64,000 nt of DNA from Nematopogon swammerdamellus (Eukaryota; Arthropoda; Insecta; Lepidoptera; Adelidae), in NCBI GenBank assembly GCA_946902875.1, contig OX336340.1, positions 10,679,566 to 10,743,565 of the forward strand. The letters are read 5' to 3'. Position 1 is the stretch's first letter; the number at the start of each line of letters is the position of its first letter. This document shows, piece after piece, positions 34,441-46,305 of this stretch. Below the pieces are notes generated by a model that was given only the letters and a program-made list of their open reading frames with translations, did no database searches and had not been told where the DNA came from. Position numbers and translations under genes: made by a program.

Positions 34441-34446
34441 CACCAC

Positions 34447-34744
34447 ATATTGCCGTACTGCTAGATGTGGGTGTAGGAAGGCCTCCATGCTGTGCTCAAC
34501 ATTTGCCACAATTGCCACGGAAGGTGCATAAATGGCATCGCCACCGTCCTAGTCGTCGTCGTTGTCTAAGACAATGTCGTTGTCCTCCTGCCTCCAGACA
34601 ACGACGATGACGAGGACGGTGGCAATGATGTAACAGTAGCTTCCGTACCATCATCTCCCGATTCGACAGATGAGGAGGAAGAAGAAGAGGCAAACGCTGA
34701 GGAGGAGGAACCAGGCCCGTCCCGCCCAAAAATGAGGAGAGTGT
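34447..34744 (+). pseudogene. C-terminal remnant with CXC-type cysteine cluster and acidic tail
   Basis: The reading frame gives a cysteine cluster, CGCRKASMLCST, then after a one-base deletion CHNCHGRCING: spacing like the CXC-type clusters near the C-terminus of some insect transposon proteins. After an interruption by stops it continues as DNDDDEDGGNDVT, a Ser/Pro linker, a run of Glu and the basic end GPSRPKMRRV before TGA. Both parts are on the plus strand and in the expected order, so one protein C-terminus is likely. Nothing upstream of the cluster is preserved; the retroelement tail at 34330-34440 sits directly in front. The parent element is not identified. Confidence 0.45.
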
Positions 34745-34911
34745 GAACTTAAAATTGATTGTTTACTGCTTTTGTGCTTATTTCGTTTGCATTAGAAATT
34801 GTAACTTTTGTACGTGTAAATAAATGTCACTTTTTCTATATTTTCGGTTAATAAATATAACTATTTTTTTTTAGGATGGAAGTAAAAATTTTTTATTGAT
34901 ATGTAACCTTG

Positions 34912-35022
34912 CACGTCCGAAGGGAAGCACTGACATGGCACCTAGTTCACCCGGTGTTAAGGGCAGACATCACAGATGTTGTAGGTGATGTGGCGAATCG
35001 TGTCAGGTTCCATAAAAAAAAA
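34912..35022 (+). mobile_element. Family-A/LINE tail, 5'-truncated
   Basis: GAAGGGAAGCACTGACATGG, CACCCGGTGTTAAGGGCAGA, then TGTAGGTGATGT and an A-run. Only the last ~110 bp of the shared tail remain. Confidence 0.75.
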
Positions 35023-35087
35023 CTGAAATCTAAGCGAAAATAATGGGTTGTGCACTGTTGTACTGAAAGTGTTCAAAGGCGAAAAAA

Positions 35088-35138
35088 ATATCTATAATAT
35101 AATATAATAATATAATTATATTATATTATAATAGATAT
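35088..35138. repeat. AT-only imperfect palindrome, ~51 bp
   Basis: It begins ATATCTATAATATAATATAA and ends in the inverse, ATAATAGATAT. Every base is A or T apart from the two C/G near the ends. It is likely to extrude or expand easily. Confidence 0.75.
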
Positions 35139-36599
35139 AATTTTCAGATAAACTGTTTTCAAGTCATAGAGCAATGTATGTCAACAAACGTGTAGAAAAA
35201 AGCTTATATCTCGACATCGATGGTGTATACATCGGTAAAAAGTGTATACAATCAAAGTTGTAGAGAATTTTTGAGCTTTTATTCCGGATAATTTTTCATA
35301 TGACGCACCGTTTTTCGAGATATAAGCGAAAAACCAAAAAACGGGACCCCCCCAGGGGTGGGAACTTTTAGTATGTTTGTCTCCTAACTAGTCCGAACGA
35401 AATTCCGAACACAAAATTTCTGCTTTCGCACCTTTCCATCCACACCCCCCTTTTGAGCACTCATTGACTAGGCTACTAGCCAAGTTTATTGAATGAGCGT
35501 TGTGCGAACCTCATTCAATATCCGCACAAAACGTAGATTGATCAACCTCTCAACATTTGAGGTCCTAAACTTCGGACATCAATCACCCCTCTGCCTTTTT
35601 AATAATATATACCACGAGGCTGCTTACCCGCCTAACTTTTTGTGTAATTTGATTTTGTATAGACATTCCGGAGCGCCGCCCATGCGCCCCCCGCCGCGCC
35701 CCGCCGCCGCCCAGCTCGGAACACGGGCGGCGCGGTGGAGGCGGCAGCGTTCACTAGGTTCGCGGTTGGCCGCGCTCCGACTCTCTCTGACCCTCTTTTC
35801 TTCTGTGTTTTTCCATTTCGCCGTTCGGGCCGAAAGAGCGTTTAATTAGATAAGTGATTAAGTTCTTGTGCTTTTTCTTTCAAAATAAAAAATAAATAAA
35901 AACACGCACACACAACAAAACCGTGTGGCCTCAGACTTGTGAGTAGTTGTGAGTCAAAAGGTCATGGGTATTATACAACGCATTTGCTTTCGCAGTGTCT
36001 ATAAATACCGACGCACACTGGGGCAAGAGGCCTTAAAAGTTGGCATTAAATAATTTCAGAAGAAATGATACTAAAAAGTTTTATCTAAATGTGTAGTAAT
36101 CTTTTCTCTTTTGGACCAGTCGTCGCGATGACTGGTCGAAAACTCTAATTGACCAATCTCATGCGCAACAATTTACTTCGGCCTTACATTGCGAAACTTA
36201 TTCAAAAATAGTGAAAACACCTCGGAAACCAACATATCTCTAGCTGATAAATAAATTCATATGCCGTTGCTGGTTTTTTATCTGGGATACATAAATGTAT
36301 ATCAGGAACACGATATTACAATTTTATGAAATTACAGTCAGATATTATGATACTAAAAACTTGCATTACGAATGAGTTTGCATGTAACAGCATTCAATTA
36401 GAAATCCGGACCCACATGCCGCACTGGTATAAAGACATTCAACTCCATGAATCGAGATAGCCAGCAAGTTTTCGAAATGACGCAACCAACACACCGATCT
36501 GCTTCCGCCCGCCACGTTGCCATCTTAGAACGAGAACCGGTGACTATTACCCATAAAAAAGAAGAAACCTCTGTGACAGACGGACGGACACGGGAGCGA
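35139..36599. other. No gene recognised; one GC-rich block
   Basis: A CGCC-rich block lies at 35671-35775 inside a plus frame of low credibility. The remainder is AT-rich with no recognisable element. Confidence 0.4.
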
Positions 36600-36760
36600 T
36601 CTTACAAGAGTTCCGTTTTTAGGTTTCCGTACCCCGTACGGAAACCTACGCCGCGTCGCTGTATGTCTGTCTGTCTGTGCTGTATATATGGAACCGTAAT
36701 AGCTAGCCGGTTGAAATTTTCACACAATATGTGTTATTATGGCGGATATAACAAAGTAGA
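36600..36760. repeat. Fragments of the TACGGAACCCTAAAAA repeat in inverted arrangement
   Basis: TTTTTAGGTTTCCGTACCCCGTACGGAAACC joins two inverted ends, giving a perfect 13-bp-arm hairpin (36620-36632 and 36636-36648, loop CCC). TGTCTGTCTGTCTG and TATGGAACCGTAATAG follow. It is related to 3763-4125. Confidence 0.55.
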
Positions 36761-37768
36761 AAAAGTAAAAAAAATAAAAGGGGTCCTCCAAACAGGAAAT
36801 GTGTTTTTCAACGTTTTACTACTTAAAAGAATTCTCTATCATTCTCTACCCGGTATGTATGACTGATAATTTTGGTTAAAGATGTAACAAAGTGTTAGTC
36901 GTGACACGTTGAGAAACACCATAGGGAGTTTTCCGTTTAGTGGGAGAGTTGTATAATATTTGGACACTATTTTGCATCGTTTTCGTAAAAATAATTTTCC
37001 AGGGACAAGCAAACACGATCGGACTTCTAGCTAGAGGCCAATTAAAATATGATATGCCTTAATGACGTGATGCTGGTGACGGAGGTTCGCATACTAGCTT
37101 AGCTACAGCGGTGCGGCCTGAGTCCGACACCGCAGGCTGTGGACGAACTGAGGTCGGCGATTAAAGCAACTTCACATTACTGTCAGGCGGCGCGGCGGCG
37201 CGGAGGCGTCCTCCACGGTGATCCTGCCTGATCACAGTTTACTCTACAGTCCCACTTCAAACTTTGAGACAGGAGTATTAAGTAGACATTTATTTAAACT
37301 ACAGAAGTTTAATATAAAGCGGCAAAGATACAGAAAACTAATCAACTTCAGGACGAGTTTTATTAGCTACAATTTGAAATTAGCTGTTGTCTACAGCTAC
37401 AGGTATTACATTTAAAGAAACATTTTTACTCGGCATTAATTATTGTGTCTCTCAAGTTTGTGAAAGTTAAATGGAATTGTTGTGTCACATGAGACCAGGG
37501 AACATCAGAGAAAAGGCGCATAGGTACACCTGGGCCGTTGCGTTGCCGATGCGGCGAGGATCCGGAGATATTCGAATTTTTATAACACGAAATGTAAGAT
37601 AAGTATGCATATTTTTAACGTGAATTCAATGAACATCTTACCACATGGTCTTACGTTTGGTTCAGGGGTCATTCCAGAAAAAATGCGTCACGAAAAACAT
37701 GTACCTTTGAAAGCTTCGTGCTCTAAAGCTTATTATGTCGGTTGCAAAATTTTTAGTTATATCATTGT
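36761..37768. other. No gene recognised
   Basis: Includes a short CGG-type block at 37188-37212. Short open frames have no domain. Confidence 0.35.
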
Positions 37769-38337
37769 GAAGATCCATCCGGCAGCTACACAAAAATATG
37801 CGTTTCAATGAATAATATTAATAATCAATAACGTCATACCCTCCGGAAGATTGATCTAAAAAAACCGTTTAAAAATTGTCGAGGCGCGGTCACCGCGCAC
37901 TAAGAAGCGAGCTAGCGAGTAAATTACTTGTCCGTTTGGGACAAATCAAACTGTATCTTATAGACAAGAGTATTGCCTATATTTTGGTTTGGTTTGGATA
38001 CATTTTAACATAAACAAATTTGTAGCGACAATTGGAAAATAAAATGTCGAGATCGAAAACAAGGAAGAGCAAAACAAAAAGGCATAATCCCATTTGCGGT
38101 TGACCAAAACCACTCTCGGGTGCGGAGAGTGATCGCCGCTACCGTTTAAAGAAGAAAGAAGCCCAAGAAAATCAAACCAGCTCGGATCATCTTGACCAAG
38201 AAGTTCAGCGTCGCTACGAAATTCGACGTCTTCAACTTCGCAGCACTCTACCTCTGCCCAGACGCTTCCGATCGACTTTAATTTGGTACTATTGGACGAG
38301 TGCTATCATGAGGAACCAAAAAATACACAGTTGACTT
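37769..38337 (+). repeat. Unclassified dispersed repeat, copy 2
   Basis: Second copy of the repeat at 423-950. It ends at ACACAGTTGAC, after which mariner sequence begins, whereas copy 1 continues with unrelated sequence. The shared coding block starts at 38104. Confidence 0.6.
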
Positions 38338-38339
38338 TA

Positions 38340-39550
38340 AATGTGATTTATCTGAAGTTTTAAGCTTACAAAGTTTAAAATCAGCTTTAGGTGAGTCTGC
38401 TCCTTCTCGGGAAACCATTTTTAGATAGGTTAACGAATTTGAAAGGAGTAAAACTAGCATTAAAGATTTTTTTTATGGAAACAAACGGTTGGCTACATCA
38501 CCTACAACATCCGTGATGTCAGCCCATAACACCGGGTGAACTAGGTGCCATGTCAGTGCTTCCCTTCATTTCACGCCGGTTACACTGAACTGGACGGAAA
38601 ACACGAACTATTGAACGAACGAACTTTTGAGAACCGATGGGTTCTCAAAAGCCCAATGTCAACAACAAAATGGTGCTCAGTTTCTCTGCGGCGAGTGCTG
38701 CGAAGATAGGTTGGATGGCAAGGAATAAGGGAAGCAAGTTCCTCCGAGCAGCGTCCATGATAGTATCTGTAGAAGAGACTGAGTGACCCTACAAATCGTC
38801 TGTGACTGAGAGACTCCAGATCATCAGTTAGTTTCGGGTCTTCCACCAGACGGACGGCTCGGCGCTGTATTGAATCCAAGTGTGGATTGGTGCCGTGAGA
38901 TGTGTCTACGTTTTGAAAATGGGAGATCTAAACGTGTTTCTGAAATCATTAATGGGGAGGAAAAATTGATATTTCAATATGATCCGGAAAGCAAGAAGCG
39001 TTCGTCGGTACGAGTGTTTCCGGATGGCCAATTGCCAAAAAATTGCAAAGACCGCGGAACATTGGCAAAAAAATGGTGGGCAGTTTTTTTTTTCATGGAA
39101 TAGACATCTTGCAACATCAATGCTAGAGAAATGTAGGTCAGTTAACTCAGAATGGTACACTACATTCGCATTGCCAAAAGTTATCAAAGCTGTGCAGGAG
39201 AGACGACTAAAGACCGCGCTCCGAGGAATGATGCTGCACCACGAAAACGCGTCTTCACACTCTTCCCTCAGAACAAAGGCGTTTATTCAAGAATCTGGTA
39301 TCGAATTGAAACCATACCTCACCCACTTTACAGCCCGGACTTAGCTTCTTGTGAATTCTTTTTATTCCTCACCATAATGGATAAAATAAATTTAAAGTTT
39401 TTTTCAAGTGCCGAAGAAGCGGTGGCTGCCTACGAATCAGCTATTTCTGACCAGTCGAAGGAAGACTGAAATAAATGTTTCCAGGACTGGTTTAGGCGGA
39501 TGGAAATATGTGTAGAGAATGATGGAGAGTATTAAAAATATATATAATAA
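38340..39550 (+). pseudogene. Dead mariner-family transposase interrupted by a LINE
   Basis: The front part (38349-38468) reads SLKSALGESAPSRETIFR, stop, VNEFERSKTSIKD, the mariner DNA-binding helix region. It is cut by a LINE fragment on the opposite strand (38467-38880). The catalytic part resumes at about 38887 with DWCREMCLRFENGRSKRV, then INGEEKLIFQYDPE, MMLHHENASSH and, after a frameshift, YSPDLASCEFFLF, ending near ENDGEY at ~39533. About 75 residues between the two parts are absent. At the three places where mariners have catalytic Asp, all three codons here are Glu (GAG, GAA, GAA). Several frameshifts and a stop make it non-functional. Confidence 0.8.
38467..38880 (-). mobile_element. 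LINE 3' fragment carrying the family-A tail
   Basis: On the minus strand it starts with MDSIQRRAVRLVEDPKLTDD, then SLSHRRFVGSLSLFYRYYHG and IPCHPTYLRSTRRRE, a typical jockey/CR1-type C-terminus, ending SCFPSSSV at TAG. The 3' part is then the shared tail (TGACATGGCACCTAGTTCAC, TCACGGATGTTGTAGGTGAT) and an A-run at 38474-38467. This copy shows that the SINE family-A tail belongs to a LINE. It is 5' truncated and sits inside mariner. Confidence 0.8.
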
Positions 39551-40548
39551 AAAAATTTAAGTATATATTATTTACTTTTTGCGTGTCTCAAAACGTATAT
39601 AGTGACCTACGTAGGGACCTTGTGAAACTTGATTCTGAATATGATGTTGATAAAATTAGCGTTACTCATAAAAAAAAGAAACAAAAAAACAAAAGTAATA
39701 CAAACGATGCCTCCTTGTGAAATGTATGGATAATCATAGCGTGAAAAGAAATAAAAGTTCATTGGGTTATGCCTTAATTAAAAGTTTGATACATAAAGGC
39801 GATGCTGATTCTGCAGGCTTGTAGGTACATGTAAAGAGAGAAGATGTATATAAGACAGATAGGGTGGAAGGGAGAGTCCGCTCTCCACGAAGGAGGTTTT
39901 GCTGGCAATGGCGACTATGAATATTCAGAGTATAAGTAAAACGCAAGGCGCAATATCTCGGCGACCTAGGGGCGGGGCGGGGGCGTGGGGGGCGGTGTCT
40001 CAGCGCTGCAGCGGAGGCGGCGGCGACAACCATTTCTCATGTTAAGGGGCCGTAAGTCGCTATATTAATTGCGAAAATCGTCCAATTTTTCATCGCAAAC
40101 ATTTAAGTAACCGGAAATACGAGAAACATAAAAAAATGCAGTCGTCAGAGAAGGGTAACTTATAAATTGTTATATCGAACATAATTTTCAAAAATCTTCT
40201 AGGAACATTGAAACAAAATTATAAGTATACTTATTATAGTTTATCATAGTTATTATCCTTATATTATATTATACATTCCCACACTCAAGTCTTTTGGTAC
40301 TACCTACTTATATCTCACAACATACGACTCTCAAACATCCAAAGGTTGACTGGGAGAAATCCCTGTTAAGGGATAAGTCCGCCTTTGCCCCTCATGATAA
40401 TTACTTATTGTCTGTTTGTGTAAAATCTTTTCTGGAGCAATAAAGTATTTCTATCTATCTATCAAAATTTAAGGGCTCTCTTCAGTTTCGCAGTAGAAAC
40501 CGAAACCGTAAGAAAAATTGATTCCTATCAGCGCACACTAGAGTTGGT
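39551..40548. other. No gene recognised
   Basis: A GC-rich block lies at 39961-40025. TATCTATCTATC occurs near 40450. No element was recognised. Confidence 0.35.
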
Positions 40549-40860
40549 TTGTCTTGCTACGGTAGTTATGTCGGTCTTCCTTTCCTCTCAGGAGCCTACT
40601 ACGGGGCCTTAAATGGCAAGCTCGGCGTAGCCTCGTCTGGTGGACTGGAAACTTTTTATGATAATTCTGAAATAACGGCCAAAATAAACGAGGCCCGTGA
40701 CGCTAACTCCGCGTCAGAATTGCAAAATATTATTTATCCTAACATGAAAATTGAAAACAGAGTCGGAAGTGCTCTTGTTGCCTCGCTCGTACACTGGGCC
40801 GCTCATTTTTGCGTTCAAATTGCAATATATTACATTCCTAAAACAATGCTAATATTGTGA
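40549..40860 (+). CDS. Hypothetical 103-aa open frame
   Basis: A frame of 103 codons that is open from a non-ATG codon; its first internal Met lies far downstream. Composition is protein-like (GAYYGALNGKLGVASSGGLE, later VASLVHWAAHFCVQIAIYYI, a moderately hydrophobic stretch). No domain is recognised, and neither end looks like a convincing splice site. It may be a decayed exon or chance. Confidence 0.15.
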   Translation: MSCYGSYVGLPFLSGAYYGALNGKLGVASSGGLETFYDNSEITAKINEARDANSASELQNIIYPNMKIENRVGSALVASLVHWAAHFCVQIAIYYIPKTMLIL

Positions 40861-42583
40861 AATTTTAAATGGTTTAAACTTCAGAAGACACACTTTTTTA
40901 CAGCAATGAGAAGAACACGCAGCAAGTATGTCTAAACAATAAAAACAAATATCACTTTCCTATTATTACCTTACCTTTTATTTTATCGGACGATGCGCGG
41001 GCAAACAGAAAACCAACAAACAGACAAACCTTCAGAAAAATTATTTAATGCATTCTATCACTTATCTATCTATCATTCATCCTCCAATAAATTTGTTTGC
41101 AAATATTGTTAATTATTTAGAGTAATGTAAAGATCAATTAGTACCTAGTTCACGAGCACCTACCTGATTATAGTCCCAAGTTATAAGTGATATACGTATA
41201 CGATACGCTATGATAATGTATTTGACGCTGATTGAGTATTTTCAAGTATGTACCTACAATTTTTTCCACCGTTATCCACCGGTCGTAGAGTTGGAATTGG
41301 AAAAGTATAGTTACGCAGCAAACAAAAAAATCATTGCTAATACCAGGAACCCTTCCTATTTCGTGTGTCATGTTTACCTTCCGGTGCGGAAACAAACTGA
41401 AATCTAGGACAACAATATTGGTATAACCCGAGTCCCGACTAGGGTTACCAACTGACCGGATAAAACTGGTCCTTTGGACCGCAGTCCGCACGGATTTCAT
41501 TCGAGACCGGTTTTTTTAGATAACAGAATAAAACATTTTAATAACCATAAAATGACTCAATCATAACGGTCGACCTCCACGCCTTGTGCGCGCCGAATAA
41601 TCTGTGAACAATTTTACAGTGTCATTTCAAGAAAAACCAAATTTTGTGGGCGGCCAAGACTATAAGTGTAAATAACTTATTTAAAGTCGTTAAAAATATG
41701 ATTGATTGATTACATATTGGGTTTATTCATCGACACCAAAGACCGGCCTTTTTTGATAAATCAGGATTTTGAACCTCTTAAAACCGGGTTTTCGATTTCA
41801 GCCCCAGGTAACCCTATCTATAGTCTCGATGGGGCGACGACAACGACGACGCGGCGGGTAAACAAGGGGGAGAGGGGGGAGAGAGTTGTTATCGGTCACA
41901 TACGCACGAGTACACTCCCGCGCTCACAATCAGCTCTAAAAATGAACATAATACATGTAGCTGAAGAAGAGTTAGCATGTAAAATGTTAGAGCGACCGAA
42001 AAAAAAAACGCAAATAGAAACTAGTTGCACTAACGAATGATAAAAAATGTAGTTTTAGGTTGTCGCTTATGAACAGCGAATATTCACACTTACGGTTCTA
42101 TATTGTTTCATAAATATGAAAAAAAAAAACAAATGTTTCTTGGCGGGTGTAATCGAACCGGATAGAACAAATTGTAACAGTTCGAGTGCAGTCTTACTGG
42201 CATATGAATACTTCATAAACAATAATACATTTCACGTATAGATAGTTACAACTAGGTACCTAAATATTAAATTAATACACAATATATTGAAGCATTCGAA
42301 CTGAAAAACGTGAAAGCGAACGAATGCACATTCTCGGTTACCGTCAAAATATAAAAATTACATAATCCGAATGTTTTTTGTGCTTTCGGAAAAGTATTCA
42401 AAAGTCCTCATGCATTTTGACAGGTCGTAACTTTTTACAATGGCTCAAAATCACCTTTGTCCTTACCCAAGGACAAACTTTCTTTTATATGAGTGAGACC
42501 AGTGACTATTGAATTGCTGTATACGATACGCCCACATAGTGAAGCTTGTGACAGAGTGCGAGAAGATTGTAGCGTCGTGTAGG
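40861..42583. other. No gene recognised
   Basis: AT-rich sequence; 41440-41825 has weak inverted ends (TAGGGTTACC) discussed among rejected items. Nothing else is supported. Confidence 0.35.
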
Positions 42584-42591
42584 TATCTACA

Positions 42592-42886
42592 CACAGAGCA
42601 TGGAATACCGCGCGCACCCCCTCCTACAGACGCCCTAAGCGATAATATTTGAAACCCAATAATCGTACGCAGAGCTGCTAGCGCTTCGTATGTGTGTGTG
42701 TGTCGATCGATCGACACTACACACAAAGAGGAGCAAGTTAGGCACACGCACAAACCAAATGCACACGCACAACACACATATGTAAGTCATAGGCCACGCC
42801 CACAGGCTTCAACGGCGTTGTAGGGAAATCGCGCTCAGGGCGTCTCTAGGAGGAGCGGCGCGCGACGCGATATTCCATGCTCTGTG
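42592..42886. mobile_element. hAT-like MITE, 295 bp
   Basis: The ends are inverted: CACAGAGCATGGAATA(C/T)CGCG on both sides, with weaker inverted similarity continuing through CCTCCTA.AGACGCCCT.AGCG (about 55 bp in all). Exact 8-bp direct repeats TATCTACA flank it at 42584-42591 and 42887-42894. The interior has a TG/GT run and TCGATCGATCGA. There is no coding capacity. Confidence 0.85.
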
Positions 42887-42894
42887 TATCTACA

Positions 42895-43224
42895 CTTCCA
42901 CAGCTGCCTGCCTGCCTACAAGCGCACGCACATAGTAGCGAACGACACTTGAGAGATAACGAAAGATAAGAACACATTCATAACACATTCGTAGTGTAAA
43001 CTAAAATATTGTTGTGAAACGTTTATTTGGTGTATGATATGGTTTCCGATTCAGTAAGGACTGAATGGCTGGACAAGATGTGCAATGCACAATGCGCTGA
43101 TGTTCAAAGGAGGTCACTGCGGTAACGACCTTGACCGCTATAGCCTTTCTACATAAAAGCAGTGGTTATATGTACGGTTACATACCGGCGGCGCGGCGGC
43201 GCGCGGCGGGGCGGCCGGCCGTGT
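42895..43224. other. No gene; GC-rich block at 43181-43222
   Basis: The block GGCGGCGCGGCGGCGCGCGG interrupts ordinary sequence. No element ends were found around it. Confidence 0.4.
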
Positions 43225-43420
43225 AACGTACGTCAATATATGAATATTCTTATAACTCTAGAACCACTTTATCGATTTACATACGGTTTTGACTGTTCCA
43301 TTCTGTCACTTATCAAGATGGTTTTAATAAATCATAACGCTACGTCATCGGCGGCCTGAGCTGTGAGCAAAAAGGTAAAAACCCTAAACACGCGAAGAGA
43401 AGCCGCGGGCAAAAGCTAGT
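43225..43420 (+). repeat. Lepidopteran repeat ending GCCGCGGGCAAAAGCTAGT
   Basis: It contains TATGAATATTCTTATAACTC and ends GAAGAGAAGCCGCGGGCAAA AGCTAG. Same group as 31825-31990 and 18111-18345. Confidence 0.6.
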
Positions 43421-44253
43421 TATTATATTATTGTAGTTTGTGAAGTGTGAAAATACATAAGTCTGCTGTTTAATTAAGATAATTTTAAAATAATAAATCA
43501 GTGATTCATTAACTAAGTTTTAATAATAAATAAATAAATTCTAGGCATGACTTATAAAAGTTAAAATGTAACAGCAAACTACTTCTCACCCGTCATTGTC
43601 ATTAACGCCAATATTATGGAAAAAAAATCTACTACTAAAATACAAATTACAAATTCAAAAGCACAAACACTTATATTATGCGCTCACCTGCTGATCTCCA
43701 GTCGCCGTCGTTGTTAATTCAGACAGTTATCGTGTTTTATCTATTCAACAGGCAAATAATTTTATTTCTACAGATCGTAGGCGCTACTTGAATACGTCAA
43801 GGACGATAAACGTTTCAAAACACTAAAAAGTACAGGAAGCTAAAGTTATTGTCGCACATTACATGAAACGGAGGGGAATGAATGACGTAAGTAATATTAA
43901 TATATACAAAAATATGTCGCGAGCGTGTGCGCTCGGCCGCTGCGTTGGGCTGACTGACTGACCGAATTGAACTGACTGAAGGCGGGCGAGCGAGCGAGCC
44001 GGGGCGTGCGAGCGAGCGCTGTGCGTGCCGCCCGCCCCAGGTCCCGCTAGGGCGGGCGGGCAGCCGCACTAAACTAATATATACCGCAGAAACAGCATTC
44101 TCATACATTGTATACATTTAACTTTATTAACATTTGCACGAGACAGATGATATTATGTGAGTAAACGAGTGTGACAGAAATAGATTTCTATTTCGTCTTT
44201 GTGTACTTTCCACCACCTTGACGGGACGAGACGAACCCTTCAATGAATTTTAA

Positions 44254-44284
<31 letters not shown>

Positions 44285-45634
44285 CACACACGCTGAATTC
44301 CGACAATCGGGGTAAGCAGAGTAATCGGCGTTGTGCTGCAAGAATTGTTCTTGAATTTTAATAATTAATTAATATTGAATCGGACAATTATTGTCCGGTT
44401 CGGGCCTGAACCGGTAAATATATTCTTAGAGGAAAAATTAGTGGCGCTCTATTCCCGCGACACTCAATCCATTCCCTGGCGCGGCGCGACTCCTCCGCCG
44501 CCGCAGTCGCCGTACTAATGCGCGGCGCAACCGCGATTAATATTGAACAAACGCTAATAAATATTCATGTCCCCGCCGCGTCGCGCCGCCGCGCCTCCGC
44601 CGCCGCGGTGCCGCTTGCACGAGTTTTCCTTATTGTCGGCGTCCACTCACGTCCCACATGCTTATTGATAAACACTTTCGGCACAAGACTGCCGTCCATT
44701 GAAGAATGATTCGTGGAGTGGGAGCAATAGATATTCTCACGGTGCTGCACGACGTACAATTTCACAACAGAAAGTGATTGTGTTGACGTGCTATATATTA
44801 TATATTTATTTACTAGGTTTTGCCCACAGGTCTGAGGGACTCGCCAGGTTGGTGGCAGACGGGATAGATGCCAATGGTGCCGTCCTTCATTATGCGTTTC
44901 CTATAGCCTATAGCATCCTGTCCATCCATCTGTAATGATAAATATTATATGTCTCAAACAGAACGGACGGGTTGATGAAATTACCATTTTGAAACTTGTT
45001 TGTGAAATTTCATTATGAAAATATGCTAATACTTTAGTTAGAATATTTAACAATGTTGTAATTTTCCTGCTTTTGGGACTTTATGATATGTCAGGTTCTA
45101 TTTAGGCAAAGCACCCCGATGTACTTTTATGAAAATATCACACATAACTAACTCTTAATAATAACTAACTACATATGTTAATACTTTGCCCATATTTGTC
45201 AACAAGCACTACACACATGGATGATCTCCGTAGTATCAAAATAATGATACAAAACATTGTTCGCCTTGTCCAAGCGCGAGTAGAGTATATAATAGAGTAG
45301 TAGGCGGTAAGCGGTCGCGCTGGCCCCCCCCGCCCCGCACCGCGCCCCTTCCGCTACCAACTTATTGTTTTCGAAGCCTCGAAGCAAACACTAACTACTT
45401 GCGAAACTCATTTATTCGCCGTAGTTCCGTCAAGTTTTCTCAACAAGTTTTGTAATTTAGATAGTTATGTTTCACAAAGGAATTCAAATGTCGAGGTACA
45501 GCCACGTTCCACACGCTTTGCAGCCACTACACGCGGCTCCACGCGGCTACACGCCTGCAACTTCTGCACCGCTTCTCTTATTCCGAGATCATACGTTTTT
45601 GTTTTATAAATATTTATATTAGCGAAACTTCAGA
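43421..45634. other. No gene recognised; GC-rich blocks and a microsatellite
   Basis: GC-rich blocks lie at 43978-44070, 44478-44612 and 45321-45352. A short repeat shared with 32105-32150 lies at 44299-44342. Open frames over the GC blocks are compositional. Confidence 0.4.
44254..44283 (+). repeat. ACAT/ATAC tetranucleotide microsatellite
   Basis: About seven perfect ATAC repeats; directly beside the CGGGGTAAGCAGA-type repeat. Confidence 0.9.
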
Positions 45635-45681
45635 ATAAGTATAAAATAAAATACTCGTCTAGTATTTTATTTTATACTTAT
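45635..45681. repeat. Perfect hairpin, 21-bp arms, 5-nt loop
   Basis: Arms 45635-45655 and 45661-45681 (ATAAGTATAAAATAAAATAC plus T) pair without mismatch around CGTCT. Confidence 0.9.
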
Positions 45682-46210
45682 ACTCGTAGTATATATACAT
45701 ATATACCTAATTACTGAATTAAATATACCTTCTGATAGCCAATTTAACGAAGTATTATGTTTAAAGTTTAAACAGCGAGAAGGGTCGAAGGGTTGTAATA
45801 GAAGTCCTTATCCGATTGTTGTAACTAGGGTTGCATTTAAGAAAATTAAAAACTAGCTAGTGAATAACTTAGTATTTGGTTTAAGCATTATGCAATAAGT
45901 AGCTATGTATTTTTAATTAAATGTGACTTAATTAAAAGTTTTCTTAACAAGTCGAGGGTCATATGACGAAGTGGCGTAACTGACAAAAAATGCGAAATTG
46001 AGTTAGGCCCATAGTTTTGCTTCAATAGGTACCCCGGATGTTCTGACGAAGAGGCGGAACTGAATGCACTACGGTTTTCCCTCTAGGCAGTATTTATTGG
46101 GCATATTTGCTAAATTAAGATTAAAAAGTTTCACGATTGGGCGTAACCGTTCCGTTAGGGCCTAGGGCCATTCGTGAAAATTATTATTTCTTTAAAAAAT
46201 ATATCAAAGA

Positions 46211-46230
46211 GGCGTATCTTAAGATACGCC
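46211..46230. repeat. Perfect 20-bp palindrome
   Basis: GGCGTATCTTAAGATACGCC, no loop, inside the 831-bp element. It is an internal echo of the GGCGTAA motif of the termini. Confidence 0.95.
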
Positions 46231-46305
46231 CCTACGTGACGCAATAAGTTCGCTATGTTATTTTAACGACCAAGTTTTTCGTTATACCGTAAGGTCTTTA
46301 GAAAG

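Noticed and set aside
41440..41825. Possible hAT-like element with AGGGTTACC ends
   Set aside because: Only about ten bases match at the ends, inner similarity is poor and no target duplication was found.
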